This document shows positions 53,624 to 62,469 of a DNA stretch of 64,000 nt, piece after piece; the stretch's first letter is position 1; each line of letters begins with the position of its first letter. The notes under the pieces are model-generated. The model searched no databases. It was given only the letters and a program-made list of their open reading frames with translations, and was not told the origin of the DNA. Origin of the DNA: Streptomyces roseifaciens (lineage in GTDB: Bacteria > Actinomycetota > Actinomycetes > Streptomycetales > Streptomycetaceae); assembly GCF_001445655.1 (NCBI RefSeq), contig NZ_LNBE01000003.1:186001-250000 (forward strand). The letters are read 5' to 3'. A program made the translations under genes and the position numbers.

Positions 53624-55879
53624 CTAAGCCCCGCGCCCGGTCGGCGGCCTCCGGCTCCCGGCCCGGTACGGCGCAGGCCACGACACCCCCGGCCCCGCGT
53701 ACTCCTGTTCGGCCGCCGCGTGCAGCGTCCAGTGCGGGTCGTACAGGTGCGGCCGGCCGAGTGCGCAGAGGTCGGCGCGGCCCGCCAGGATCAGGGAGTT
53801 GACGTCGTCCCAGGAGGAGATGGCGCCCACCGCGATCACGGGGACGCCCGCCTCGTGGCGGATGCGGTCGGCGAAGGGCGTCTGGTACGAGCGGCCGAAC
53901 GCGGGCCGCTCGTCGGCGACGACCTGGCCGGTGGAGACGTCGAGCGCGTCGGCCCCGTGGGCGGCGAAGGCGCGCGCGACGGCGACGGCGTCCTCCGCGG
54001 TGGTGCCGCCGTCGGCCCAGTCGGTGGCGGAGATCCGTACGGTCATGGGCCGGTCGGCGGGCCACACGGCCCGGACGGCGTCGAAGACCTCCAGGGGGTA
54101 GCGCAGCCGCCCGTCGAGATCGCCACCGTAGGCGTCGTCGCGGCGGTTGGTCAGGGGGGAGAGGAAGCCGGACAGCAGGTAGCCGTGGGCGCAGTGGAGT
54201 TCGAGGAGGTCGAACCCGGCGCGGGAGGCGGCCTGCGCGGACCGTACGAACTGATCGCGTACGGCACGCATTTCGGCGACCGACAGGGCGCGCGGGGTCT
54301 GGTTGACGCCGGCCCGGTACGGCAGCGCCGACGGCGCGACCAGCGGCCAGTTCCCCTCCGGGAGCGGCTGGTCGATGCCCTCCCACATACGGCGCGTGGA
54401 GCCCTTGCGTCCCGCGTGCCCCAGCTGGAGGCCGATCGCCGTGCCCGGCGCCCGGTCGTGCACGAAGCCGGTGATGCGGCGCCACGCCCGCTCGTGTTCC
54501 GGGGCGTACATCCCCGAGCAGCCGGGCGTGATCCGGCCCTCTTCGCTCACGCAGACCATTTCGGCCATGACGAGCCCGGCTCCGCCGAGGGCGCGCGCGC
54601 CGAGGTGGACGAGGTGGAAGTCGCCGGGGGTGCCGTCGGCCGCGGAGTACATGTCCATGGGGGAGACGACGACCCGGTTGCGCAGGGTCAGGCCGCGCAG
54701 CCGGAAGGGGGTGAACATGGGCGGCGTGCCGGGCGGGACGCCGGCCTCGTCCTCCACGGAGGCGACGAAGTCCGCGTCGCGCAGGCGCAGGTTGGCGTGG
54801 GTGACGCGGCGGCTGCGGGTGAGGAGGTTGAAGGCGAACCGGCGCGGGGGCTGGTCCACGTGCACGGCGAGGTCCTCGAACCACTCCAGGCTGGCGCGGG
54901 CGGCACGCTGGGTGGAGGCGACGGCCGGGCGCCGCTCGTCCTCGTAGGCGGCGAGCGCCGCTGGCACGTCGGGGTGCCGCTCCAGGGCCTGTGCGAGGGC
55001 GAGGGCGTCCTCGACGGCGAGCTTGGTGCCGGAGCCGATGGAGAAGTGGGCGGTGTGGGCGGCGTCGCCGAGGAGGACCGTACGGCCGTGGTGCCAGTGC
55101 CCGTTGACGACCGTGCGGAAGGCGGTCCAGGCGGAGTGGTTGGAGCGCAGGGGGCGGCCGCCGAGGGCGTCGGCGAAGTACTTGCCGCAGGCCTCCAGCG
55201 TGGCGTCCTCGTCGGCGCGGTCGAGGCCCGCGCGGCGCCAGACCTCCTCGCGCATCTCGACGACGACGGTGCTGGCGTCGTGCCGGTACGGGTAGCCGTG
55301 GAGCTGCATCAGGCCGTGCTCGGTCTCGGCGATCTCGAAGCGGAAGGCGTCGAAGGCGAAGTCGGCGGAGAGCCAGATGTAGCGGCAGCGGTGGGTGGTG
55401 AGGGTGGGCCGGAAGCGTTCCGCGTGGGCTTCGCGCGTGCGGCTGTGGACGCCGTCGGCGGCGATGACGAGGTCGTGGGTGCGGGCGAGCTCCTCGGCGG
55501 GCGGCGCCTCCGTGCGGAAGCGGAGCCGGACGCCGAGCGCGTGGCAGCGCTCGTGGAGGATCTCCAGGAGCCGGCGGCGGCCGAGGGCGGCGAAGCCGTG
55601 GCCCCCGGAGCGCAGCGCGGTGCCGCGGTGGACGACGTCGATGTCGTCCCAGCGGACGAACTCGCGGCGCAGGGCGGCGTAGACCTCCGGGTCGGCGCTC
55701 TCGATGCCGCCGAGGGTCTCGTCGGAGAGGACCACGCCGAAGCCGAAGGTGTCGTCGGGGGCGTTGCGTTCCCAGAGGGTGACCTCGCGCTCCGGGGCGA
55801 GACGTTTCAGCAGGGCCGCGGCGTAGAGGCCGCCCGGCCCGCCGCCGATGACGGCGACCCGCGCGGCGGCGCCCGTCAT
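53624..55879 (-). CDS. Bifunctional FMO-OYE fusion (2-aminobenzoyl-CoA/salicylyl-CoA monooxygenase-reductase)
   Basis: A 751-residue protein from ATG 55879, which overlaps the hydratase stop. The first half (about 1-375) is a class A flavoprotein monooxygenase: VAVIGGGPGGLYAAALLKRL, HDLVIAADGVHSRTREAHA and GRTVLLGDAAHTAHFSIGSG. The second half (about 385-740) is an old-yellow-enzyme barrel: MFTPFRLRGLTLRNRVVVSP, IGLQLGHAGRKGSTRRMWEG, FDLLELHCAHGYLLSGFLSP and RADLCALGRPHLYDPHW. This fusion is known for 2-aminobenzoyl-CoA monooxygenase/reductase and salicylyl-CoA 5-hydroxylase. It hydroxylates and then reduces the aryl-CoA ring, bypassing classical ring cleavage. Context with RidA favours the amino substrate. 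Confidence 0.9.
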   Translation of the reverse strand: MTGAAARVAVIGGGPGGLYAAALLKRLAPEREVTLWERNAPDDTFGFGVVLSDETLGGIESADPEVYAALRREFVRWDDIDVVHRGTALRSGGHGFAALGRRRLLEILHERCHALGVRLRFRTEAPPAEELARTHDLVIAADGVHSRTREAHAERFRPTLTTHRCRYIWLSADFAFDAFRFEIAETEHGLMQLHGYPYRHDASTVVVEMREEVWRRAGLDRADEDATLEACGKYFADALGGRPLRSNHSAWTAFRTVVNGHWHHGRTVLLGDAAHTAHFSIGSGTKLAVEDALALAQALERHPDVPAALAAYEDERRPAVASTQRAARASLEWFEDLAVHVDQPPRRFAFNLLTRSRRVTHANLRLRDADFVASVEDEAGVPPGTPPMFTPFRLRGLTLRNRVVVSPMDMYSAADGTPGDFHLVHLGARALGGAGLVMAEMVCVSEEGRITPGCSGMYAPEHERAWRRITGFVHDRAPGTAIGLQLGHAGRKGSTRRMWEGIDQPLPEGNWPLVAPSALPYRAGVNQTPRALSVAEMRAVRDQFVRSAQAASRAGFDLLELHCAHGYLLSGFLSPLTNRRDDAYGGDLDGRLRYPLEVFDAVRAVWPADRPMTVRISATDWADGGTTAEDAVAVARAFAAHGADALDVSTGQVVADERPAFGRSYQTPFADRIRHEAGVPVIAVGAISSWDDVNSLILAGRADLCALGRPHLYDPHWTLHAAAEQEYAGPGVSWPAPYRAGSRRPPTGRGA

Positions 55880-56703
55880 CGCCCCCGCCACTTCGGGGTC
55901 CGCTTCTCGGTGAACGCGGCGTGGAACTCGGCGTAGTCGGCGCTGTTCATGAGCAGGGCCTGGGTGGCGGCGTCGAGCTCGACGGCGGCCGCGAGGGGCA
56001 TGTCGAGCTCGGCGGTGAGCAAGGCCTTGGTCTGGGCGTGGGCGAGGGCGGGCCCGTCGGCGAGACGGCGGGCGAGGGCCTGTGCCGCGTCGGCGGCCCG
56101 CCCTTCGTCGGTCAGCTGGCTGATCAGGCCGATGCGTTCGGCCTCGGCGGCGCGTACGGGCTCGCCGAGCATCAGCAGCCGGGTGGCGTGCCCGAGGCCG
56201 ACGACGCGGGGGAGCAGGTAGGCGGCGCCCATGTCGCCGCCGGAGAGCCCGACCCGGGTGAAGAGGAACGCGAAGCGGGCGGTCGGGTCGGCGACGCGGA
56301 AGTCGGCGGCGAGCGCGAGGACCGCCCCGGCGCCCGCGGCGACCCCGTGCACGGCGGCGACGACCGGGAAGGGGCACTCGCGCAGGGCCCGTACGGTCTG
56401 CCCGGTCATCCGGTTGAAGTCCAGGAGCTGCCCGGTGTCCATGGCCAGGGTCGCGCCGATGATCTCGTCGACGTCGCCGCCGGAGCAGAACCCGCGGCCC
56501 TCGCCGCCGAGCACGAGGGCGCGCACGGAGCCGTCGCGGGCCAGCTCGGGCAGGAGGTCGCGCAGGTCGGCGTAGGCGCCGAAGGTGAGGGCGTTGAGCT
56601 TGTCCGGGCGGGCGAGGGTGACGGTCGCGACGCCCGCGTCGAGGGTGAGGCGCAGGTGCCGCCACTCCTCGGTACGGGACGCGGAGCCGGTGAACGGACT
56701 CAT
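55876..56703 (-). CDS. Enoyl-CoA hydratase/isomerase
   Basis: A 275-residue crotonase-fold protein: LDAGVATVTLARPDKLNALT, ALVLGGEGRGFCSGGDVDEI (oxyanion hole), VVAAVHGVAAGAGAVLALAA, and FAFLFTRVGLSGGDMGAAYL supplying the acidic region. Normal length. It is coupled to the FMO-OYE gene by a 4-bp overlap. It would hydrate or isomerise the dearomatised ring-CoA product, or act in the following beta-oxidation. Confidence 0.9.
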   Translation of the reverse strand: MSPFTGSASRTEEWRHLRLTLDAGVATVTLARPDKLNALTFGAYADLRDLLPELARDGSVRALVLGGEGRGFCSGGDVDEIIGATLAMDTGQLLDFNRMTGQTVRALRECPFPVVAAVHGVAAGAGAVLALAADFRVADPTARFAFLFTRVGLSGGDMGAAYLLPRVVGLGHATRLLMLGEPVRAAEAERIGLISQLTDEGRAADAAQALARRLADGPALAHAQTKALLTAELDMPLAAAVELDAATQALLMNSADYAEFHAAFTEKRTPKWRGR

Positions 56704-56768
56704 GGAGCGCGGCCTCCTTCAGCCGGGGGGCTGGTGCGTGCCTGCGCTGTGAAGTTATCACCGGTGCG

Positions 56769-56781
56769 TGACTGTCGTCAC
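56769..56781 (+). promoter_or_regulatory. Second copy of the TGACTGYCGTCAC motif
   Basis: TGACTGTCGTCAC lies 66 bp upstream of the enoyl-CoA hydratase start, in the gap before argF's end. It differs by one base from 50921-50933. With only two copies seen, both at starts of genes from one pathway, it is a plausible operator for the cluster's PaaX. Confidence 0.4.
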
Positions 56782-56847
56782 GAGTGCGCGATAGAAGGGG
56801 AGTTGCCCCGGACGGCCGGCCGCCGACCGCCCGGGGCGACTGCGCCG

Positions 56848-57849
56848 TCAGCCGGCCAGCGTCGCCACCAGCACCGCCTTGATCGTGTGCATCCGGTTCT
56901 CGGCCTGGTCGAAGACGACGGAGTGCTGCGACTCGAAGACCTCGTCGGTGACCTCCAGGGAGGTCAGCCCGTGCCGCTCGTGGATCTCGCGGGCGACCGA
57001 GGTCTCCAGGTCGTGGAAGGCGGGCAGGCAGTGCAGGAACTTCACCGCCGGATTGCCCGTCGCGCGCAGCACGTCCATGGTGACGGCGTACGGCGCGAGC
57101 AGGGCGATGCGGGCGTCCCACACCTCCTTGGGCTCGCCCATCGACACCCATACGTCGGTGGCGACGAAGTCCGCGCCCTTCACGCCCTCGGCGACGTCCG
57201 GGGTGAGGGTGATCCGCGCCCCGCTCGTCTCGGCGAGCCGCCGCGCCATCGCGATGACGTCCGCGTCGGGCCACAGCTCCTCAGGGGCCACGATGCGCAC
57301 GTCCATGCCGAGGAGCGCGCCGGTGACGAGGTAGGAGTTGCCCATGTTGTAGCGGGCGTCGCCGAGGTAGGCGAAGGCGACGTGGTCCAGGGACTTGGCG
57401 GTGTGCTCGGACATGGTGAGGACGTCGGCGAGCATCTGGGTGGGGTGCCACTCGTCCGTCAGGCCGTTGTAGACGGGCACCCCGGCGTGCTCGGCCAGCT
57501 CCTCCACGACGTCCTGGCCGTGGCCCCGGTACTCGATGGCGTCGAACATGCGGCCGAGCACGCGTGCCGTGTCCCTGACCGACTCCTTGTGCCCGATCTG
57601 GGAGCCCGCCGGGTCGAGGTAGGTCGTGCGGGCCCCCTGGTCGCCCGCGGCGACCTCGAAGGCGCAGCGGGTGCGCGTCGAGGTCTTCTCGAAGATCAGG
57701 GCGATGTGCCGGCCGAGGAGCCGCTGCTCCTCGGTGCCGGTCTGCCGCGCGGCCTTGAGCTCGGCCGCGAGCTCGACGAGGCTGTGGAACTCCTCGGCGG
57801 TGAAGTCCGTCTCCTTGAGGAAGTGACGGCCCTTGAGGTCTGTCGTCAT
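56848..57849 (-). CDS. argF: Ornithine carbamoyltransferase
   Basis: A 333-residue enzyme: [20 protein letters not shown], carbamoyl-phosphate loop [34 protein letters not shown], ornithine/phosphate region [17 protein letters not shown], and the HCLP motif [10 protein letters not shown]. It forms citrulline from ornithine and carbamoyl phosphate, or runs in reverse in the arginine deiminase pathway. It lies downstream of arcA with an 88-bp gap. That pairing suggests the catabolic (arcB-like) role, so the name argF is provisional. No carbamate kinase gene is seen here. Confidence 0.93.
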   Translation of the reverse strand: MTTDLKGRHFLKETDFTAEEFHSLVELAAELKAARQTGTEEQRLLGRHIALIFEKTSTRTRCAFEVAAGDQGARTTYLDPAGSQIGHKESVRDTARVLGRMFDAIEYRGHGQDVVEELAEHAGVPVYNGLTDEWHPTQMLADVLTMSEHTAKSLDHVAFAYLGDARYNMGNSYLVTGALLGMDVRIVAPEELWPDADVIAMARRLAETSGARITLTPDVAEGVKGADFVATDVWVSMGEPKEVWDARIALLAPYAVTMDVLRATGNPAVKFLHCLPAFHDLETSVAREIHERHGLTSLEVTDEVFESQHSVVFDQAENRMHTIKAVLVATLAG

Positions 57850-57902
57850 GGGGATGGACTCCTAGCTGGCTCTGGCTCGCGGGGCTCACGACTGCGGAAA
57901 GA

Positions 57903-57938
57903 TGGAATTCTATACACGCTTCCGCATTGCTATGCAAT
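57903..57938 (-). promoter_or_regulatory. AT-rich palindromic region before argF, possible ARG box
   Basis: The gap between arcA and argF contains TGGAATTCTATACACG and then ATTGCTATGCAAT (57926-57938), a palindrome with arms ATTGC/GCAAT. Paired AT-rich palindromes about one turn apart upstream of arginine genes are typical ArgR boxes. The match to the Streptomyces consensus is only approximate. Confidence 0.4.
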
Positions 57939-59245
57939 CAGATGTGCGAAGGACCACCCGGGGCGGAGGCGGCGGAGGGCACCGCGACCGGGCTCGGGAC
58001 GGGCGGTCCGGCGGGCGGCCCGGACACCGGATCCCGCTCGATCGGACAGCTCATGCAGCGCGGCCCGCCCCGCCCCCGGCCCAGCTCGCTGCCCGGGATG
58101 GTGATCACTTCGATGCCGTTCTTGCGCAGGTGGGTGTTGGTCGTCACGTTGCGCTCGTAGGCCACCACCACGCCCGGCTCGATGGCCAGCACGTTGCAGC
58201 CGTCGTCCCACTGCTCCCGCTCCGCCGAGTGCACGTCCTGCGTCGCGGTCAGCACCCGCACCGAGTCCAGGCCGAGGGCCGCGGCGATCGCCCGGTGCAT
58301 GTGCTCCGGCGGGTGGTCGGTGACCTTCAGCTCGCGCTCGCCCGTGCCCGGCTCGATCGTGTACGAGCGGAGCATCCCCAGCCCGGCGTACTGGGTGAAG
58401 GTGTCCCCGTCCACCATGGTCATCACGGTGTCCAGGTGCATGAACGCGCGCCGCTTGGGCATGTCCAGCGCCACGATCGTGCGGGCCGATCCGGCGGCGA
58501 AGAGCCGGTGGGCGAGCATCTCCACCGCCTGCGGGGTGGTCCGCTCGCTCATCCCGATCAGCACGGCGCCCTCGCCGATGACGAGCACGTCGCCGCCCTC
58601 GATCGTGGACGGGTAGGCGGCCTGGCCCTCGGACCAGACGTGGAAGCCGCCGCCCGAGAAGAGCGGGTGGTAGCGGTAGAGGGCCTCGTAGTGCACGGTC
58701 TCGTGCCAACGCGCGGGCCAGCGCATCGCGTTGACGCACACCCCGTCGTAGACCCAGGCGGAGGTGTCCCGGGTGAACAGGTGGTTGGGCAGCGGGTTGA
58801 TGAGGAAGTCGTCCAGCTCCATGGCGTGGAAGCGCACGGAGACCGGCTCGCTCCAGCGCTCCAGGAACTCGCGCTTGGTCATCCCGCCGACCAGCCACTC
58901 GCCCAGCTCCGCCGCCGGCAGCCGCTCGAACGCGGCCCGCAGGTGGCCGGTGGCCAGCGGTCCGTACTCCTTCTCGTCGAAGACCCGGTCCAGGACCAGC
59001 GCCCGGGCCTCCGGCACCGTCAGGCTCTCCTCCAGCAGGTCCTGGAAGAAGTGCACCTCGACCCCGCGCTCGCGCAGCACGTCCGCGAAGCCGTCGTGCT
59101 CGGCGCGGGCCCGCCGCACCCAGAGCACGTCGTCGAAGAGGAGAGCGTCCTTGTTGGAGGGCGTGAGCCGCTTCAGTTCCAGGCCGGGGCGGTGCAGTAT
59201 GACGCGGCGCAGCCGCCCGGCCTCGGAATCGACATGGAATCCCAT
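57938..59245 (-). CDS. arcA: Arginine deiminase
   Basis: A 435-residue protein taken from ATG 59245 ([20 protein letters not shown]), with AGGATGGGG upstream. A start 15 codons earlier is open but unsupported. Catalytic features: [41 protein letters not shown] with the catalytic His/Asp, and the nucleophile Cys in [11 protein letters not shown]. It hydrolyses arginine to citrulline and ammonia. The last ~30 residues after the Cys motif are Pro/Gly-rich and longer than usual. It lies directly upstream of the carbamoyltransferase. Confidence 0.93.
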   Translation of the reverse strand: MGFHVDSEAGRLRRVILHRPGLELKRLTPSNKDALLFDDVLWVRRARAEHDGFADVLRERGVEVHFFQDLLEESLTVPEARALVLDRVFDEKEYGPLATGHLRAAFERLPAAELGEWLVGGMTKREFLERWSEPVSVRFHAMELDDFLINPLPNHLFTRDTSAWVYDGVCVNAMRWPARWHETVHYEALYRYHPLFSGGGFHVWSEGQAAYPSTIEGGDVLVIGEGAVLIGMSERTTPQAVEMLAHRLFAAGSARTIVALDMPKRRAFMHLDTVMTMVDGDTFTQYAGLGMLRSYTIEPGTGERELKVTDHPPEHMHRAIAAALGLDSVRVLTATQDVHSAEREQWDDGCNVLAIEPGVVVAYERNVTTNTHLRKNGIEVITIPGSELGRGRGGPRCMSCPIERDPVSGPPAGPPVPSPVAVPSAASAPGGPSHI

Positions 59246-59365
59246 CCCCCCATCCTGTCCCGGATCACTCGTGATGACCCGGTTCACCACGGCGAAACGT
59301 CCACCGGCGGTTCGCCGTGGCCCCTGACGGGAGGGGGGAAGGGGGGATGGTGAGGGCCCGCGGGG

Positions 59366-60895
59366 TCAGATGTCGCGGAAGATCTCGATCTGGGCGCCGA
59401 TCGAGTTGAGGCGCTCCGCCAGGTCCTCGTAACCGCGGTTGATGACATACACGTTGCGCAGGACCGACGTGCCCTCGGCGGCCATCATGGCCAGCAGGAC
59501 GACCACGGCGGGGCGCAGGGCCGGCGGGCACATCATCTCCGCCGAGCGCCAGCGGGTCGGGCCCTCGACGAGGACGCGGTGCGGGTCGAGGAGCTTGACG
59601 TCCGCGCCGAGGCGGTTGAGGTCGGTGAGGTAGATGGCGCGGTTGTCGTAGACCCAGTCGTGGATGAGGGTCTGGCCCTGGGCGGCCGCGGCGATGGCCG
59701 CGAAGAAGGGCACGTTGTCGATGTTGAGGCCCGGGAACGGCATGGGGTGGATCTTGTCGATCGGGGCCCGGAGCTTGGAGGGGCGGACGGTCAGGTCCAG
59801 CAGGCGCGTGCGGCCGTTGTTCGCCGGGTACTCGGGGCTGCGCTCGTGGTCGAGGCCCATCTCCTCCAGGACCGCGAGCTCGATCTCCAGGAACTCCACC
59901 GGTACGCGCCGGATGGTCAGTTCGGACTCGGTGACGACGGCGGCGGCCAGCAGGCTCATGGCCTCCACCGGGTCCTCGGACGGGGCGTAGTCCACGTCGC
60001 GGTCGATGGTGGCGACGCCGTGCACGGTGAGGGTGGTCGTGCCGATGCCCTCGACGCGCACGCCGAGCTCCTCCAGGAAGAAGCACAGGTCCTGGACCAT
60101 GTAGTTCGAACTGGCGTTCCGGATGACGGTCACGCCGTCGTGCCGGGCGGCCGCCAGGAGGGCGTTCTCGGTGACGGTGTCCCCGCGCTCGGTCAGCACA
60201 ATCGCCCGGGTGGGTGCGACCGAACGGTCGACCTGTGCGTGGTACGTGCCGTCGGTCGCGGTGACCTCCAGGCCGAAGTGGCGCAGGGCCGTCATGTGGG
60301 GCTGGACGGTGCGGGTGCCGAGGTCGCAGCCGCCCGCGTACGGAATCTTGAAGTGGTCCATGCGGTGCAGCAGTGGGCCCAGGAACATGATGACGCTGCG
60401 CGTCCGGCGGGCGGCCTCGGTGTCCATGGCGGCCAGGTTGAGCTCCGCGGGCGGCACGATCTCCAGGTCGTTGCCGTCGTTGATCCAGCGGGTCCGGACG
60501 CCGATGCTGCCCAGCACCTCCAGGATCCGGTAGACCTCCTCGATCCGGGCGACCCGGCGCAGGGTCGTGCGGCCGGCGTTGAGCAGGGTGGCGCAGAGCA
60601 GCGCGACACACGCGTTCTTGCTGGTCTTGACGTCGATGGAACCGGAGAGCCGGCGTCCGCCGACCACCCTGAGGTGCATGGGCCCCGCGTAACCGAGGGA
60701 GACGATTTCGCTGTCCAGCGCCTCACCGATCCTGGCGATCATATCAAGGCTGATGTTCTGATTTCCTCGCTCAATGCGGTTCACGGCGCTCTGGCTGGTG
60801 CCAAGGGCCTCCGCGAGCTGCGACTGGGTCCAGCCTCGGTGCTGACGGGCATCGCGGATCAGCTTGCCGATACGGGCGAGGTATGCGTCTGTCAT
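59366..60895 (-). CDS. HTH-MurA fusion (UDP-GlcNAc enolpyruvyl transferase-like)
   Basis: A 509-residue protein. Residues ~5-68 are an XRE HTH (LIRDARQHRGWTQSQLAEAL, GTSQSAVNRIERGNQNISLD). Residues ~73-509 are an EPSP/MurA fold: LRVVGGRRLSGSIDVKTSKN with the substrate Lys, the Cys loop YAGGCDLGTRTVQ with catalytic Cys190 retained (fosfomycin target form), and MPFPGLNIDNVPFFAAIAAA. Housekeeping MurA is ~420 residues without an HTH. Either it is a MurA paralogue that regulates itself, or a regulator that senses UDP-sugars. There is no Shine-Dalgarno before the ATG. A 16-bp palindrome lies 13-28 bp upstream. Confidence 0.88.
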   Translation of the reverse strand: MTDAYLARIGKLIRDARQHRGWTQSQLAEALGTSQSAVNRIERGNQNISLDMIARIGEALDSEIVSLGYAGPMHLRVVGGRRLSGSIDVKTSKNACVALLCATLLNAGRTTLRRVARIEEVYRILEVLGSIGVRTRWINDGNDLEIVPPAELNLAAMDTEAARRTRSVIMFLGPLLHRMDHFKIPYAGGCDLGTRTVQPHMTALRHFGLEVTATDGTYHAQVDRSVAPTRAIVLTERGDTVTENALLAAARHDGVTVIRNASSNYMVQDLCFFLEELGVRVEGIGTTTLTVHGVATIDRDVDYAPSEDPVEAMSLLAAAVVTESELTIRRVPVEFLEIELAVLEEMGLDHERSPEYPANNGRTRLLDLTVRPSKLRAPIDKIHPMPFPGLNIDNVPFFAAIAAAAQGQTLIHDWVYDNRAIYLTDLNRLGADVKLLDPHRVLVEGPTRWRSAEMMCPPALRPAVVVLLAMMAAEGTSVLRNVYVINRGYEDLAERLNSIGAQIEIFRDI

Positions 60896-60907
60896 GCCGT
60901 AGACGTT

Positions 60908-60923
60908 ATCTCACATATGAGAT
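60908..60923. promoter_or_regulatory. Palindrome upstream of the HTH-MurA gene
   Basis: ATCTCA-cata-TGAGAT is a perfect 6+6 bp inverted repeat centred about 20 bp before the HTH-MurA ATG. It lies in the 103-bp divergent gap to the DUF1648-like gene. It is the only strong palindrome in the gap, so it is a candidate binding site for the protein's own HTH domain and would overlap the promoter. Confidence 0.5.
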
Positions 60924-60998
60924 TTCATCCGCATGGCGGTTCTGGCCATTGGTTGTTCTATTACGATGCGTACAACTCGGAGGTGCCCCGGAGGTGCC

Positions 60999-61976
60999 AT
61001 GACTGTGACCCTGCGCCCGGTGAGCGGCCTTCGTGCGCCCCTCGTCGTGGCCGCCGCCCATCTGCTGGCCTGCGTCGCCTTCCTGACGGTCTTTCTGGTA
61101 CGCCGCGACGGCCTGCCCGACCCCGTCGCCACGCACTTCTCGGGCTCCGGCGGCGCCGACGGGTTCACCGCGCTCGGCTCCTTCCCCTACCAGGCGCTCG
61201 GCCTCCTGCTCGTACCGGCGCTCCTCTTCGGCGGACTTGTGTACGCGACGCGCGGCGCGCGGGTGCTCGTCGCCCTCGGCTGCGGCGTCGCGGGGTTCCT
61301 CGGCGCCGTCACCGTCTGCGTCGTCCTCGGCAACGCCCGCGCGGAAACGGCCGGTCAGGCGCACCTCACCCCGGGGGCGTTCGGCGCCGCCGCGTTCGTC
61401 GCCGCCGTGGCCGCGGGCATCGGCGCCCTCGCCGGAGGGCGCGGCGCCCCGGCGCCGGCACCGGCAAAGGCGGCCGCCGCCGTGCCCCGCCTCGACCTCC
61501 GCGAGGGCGAGAGCGCGATCTGGACCCGGAGCGCGGGCTCGCGCCCCCTGCTCGCCGGCGGCGGGGCGCTCCTGGCCGCCGGCGCCGTCCTCACCCCGCT
61601 CGCCGGCTGGGCCGCGGGCGCCGGCCTGATGGCCGGCGGAGCCGTGCTGTGCGCCTGCTTCGGCGTCCGCGTCACCGTCGACCGGCACGGACTCACCGTC
61701 AACGTGCTCGGCCTGCCCCGCCCCCGCGTCCGCATTCCGCTCGACCGGATAGAGGAGGCCGTCCACCGCGACGTCGACCCGCTGCGCGACCTCGGCGGCT
61801 GGGGCTACCGCGCCGTCCCCGGCCGCAGCGGCTTCGCCCTGCGGTCCGGCGACGCCGTGGTGGCCCGCCTGACGACCGGCAGCGAATTCGTCGTCACGGT
61901 CGACGACGCCGCCACCGCCGCCGCGCTCCTCAACGCCCTGACCGAGCGCGCCCGCACGACGAACGGCGGCGGCTGA
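60999..61976 (+). CDS. DUF1648-like multi-span membrane protein
   Basis: A 325-residue protein from ATG 60999 with GGAGG upstream. The upstream in-frame Met lacks a ribosome site. The N-terminal part has LVVAAAHLLACVAFLTVFLV, then the DUF1648 signature DPVATHFSGSGGADGFTALG (loop before helix 2). About five more hydrophobic segments follow up to residue ~225. The C-terminal 100 residues are soluble beta-type (VTVDRHGLTVNVLGLPRPRV). Function unknown. The GntR regulator gene begins 1 bp after its stop, so they form an operon. Confidence 0.75.
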   Translation: MTVTLRPVSGLRAPLVVAAAHLLACVAFLTVFLVRRDGLPDPVATHFSGSGGADGFTALGSFPYQALGLLLVPALLFGGLVYATRGARVLVALGCGVAGFLGAVTVCVVLGNARAETAGQAHLTPGAFGAAAFVAAVAAGIGALAGGRGAPAPAPAKAAAAVPRLDLREGESAIWTRSAGSRPLLAGGGALLAAGAVLTPLAGWAAGAGLMAGGAVLCACFGVRVTVDRHGLTVNVLGLPRPRVRIPLDRIEEAVHRDVDPLRDLGGWGYRAVPGRSGFALRSGDAVVARLTTGSEFVVTVDDAATAAALLNALTERARTTNGGG

Positions 61977-61977
61977 C

Positions 61978-62340
61978 ATGCTCTTCCGCCTCGACCACGG
62001 CTCCCCGGTGCCCCTCGGCGACCAGATCGCCGCCTCCGCACGCGGCGCCATAGCGGACGCCACCGTACGCCCGGGCGAACGCCTCCCCGCCGCCCGCGCC
62101 CTCGCCGACTCCCTCGGCGTCAACGTCCACACCGTCCTGCGCGGCTACCAGCAGCTGCGCGAGGAGGGCCTCATCGAACTCCGGCGGGGCCGCGGCGCGG
62201 TCGTCACGGCCGACCCCGCCGCCCCCGGCCGCGCCCGCCTGACCGACGTCGTCCGCACCCTCATCGCGGACGCCCGCGCCCTGGGCCTGACGGACGAGGA
62301 GATCGTCGACACCGTGCGGGGCGGGCTGGCGGCGCGGTAG
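61978..62340 (+). CDS. GntR-family (YtrA-type) regulator
   Basis: A 120-residue protein with a winged HTH near the N-terminus: PLGDQIAASARGAIADATVR, PGERLPAARALADSLGVNVH and TVLRGYQQLREEGLIELRRG. The short C-terminal helix pair (about 75-120) is the YtrA-type dimerisation region. It lies 1 bp after the membrane-protein gene, so it probably autoregulates that two-gene operon, as YtrA-type regulators do for membrane transport genes. Confidence 0.9.
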   Translation: MLFRLDHGSPVPLGDQIAASARGAIADATVRPGERLPAARALADSLGVNVHTVLRGYQQLREEGLIELRRGRGAVVTADPAAPGRARLTDVVRTLIADARALGLTDEEIVDTVRGGLAAR

Positions 62341-62469
62341 GCCCGCCCGGGCGCGCGGCCGACGGGCGCGCGCCCGCGGAGGGATCCCCCACCCGCAGCC
62401 CGCGATCCGCCCCCTGCCATGATCGAACACAGGGCGGCCGGGGGTGCCGCCGCAGGGGGAGGTCGCCTC

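Noticed and set aside
53093..55936. 947-codon plus-strand frame
   Set aside because: It is antisense to the FMO-OYE fusion. Low-complexity Gly/Val/Glu composition is typical of shadows.
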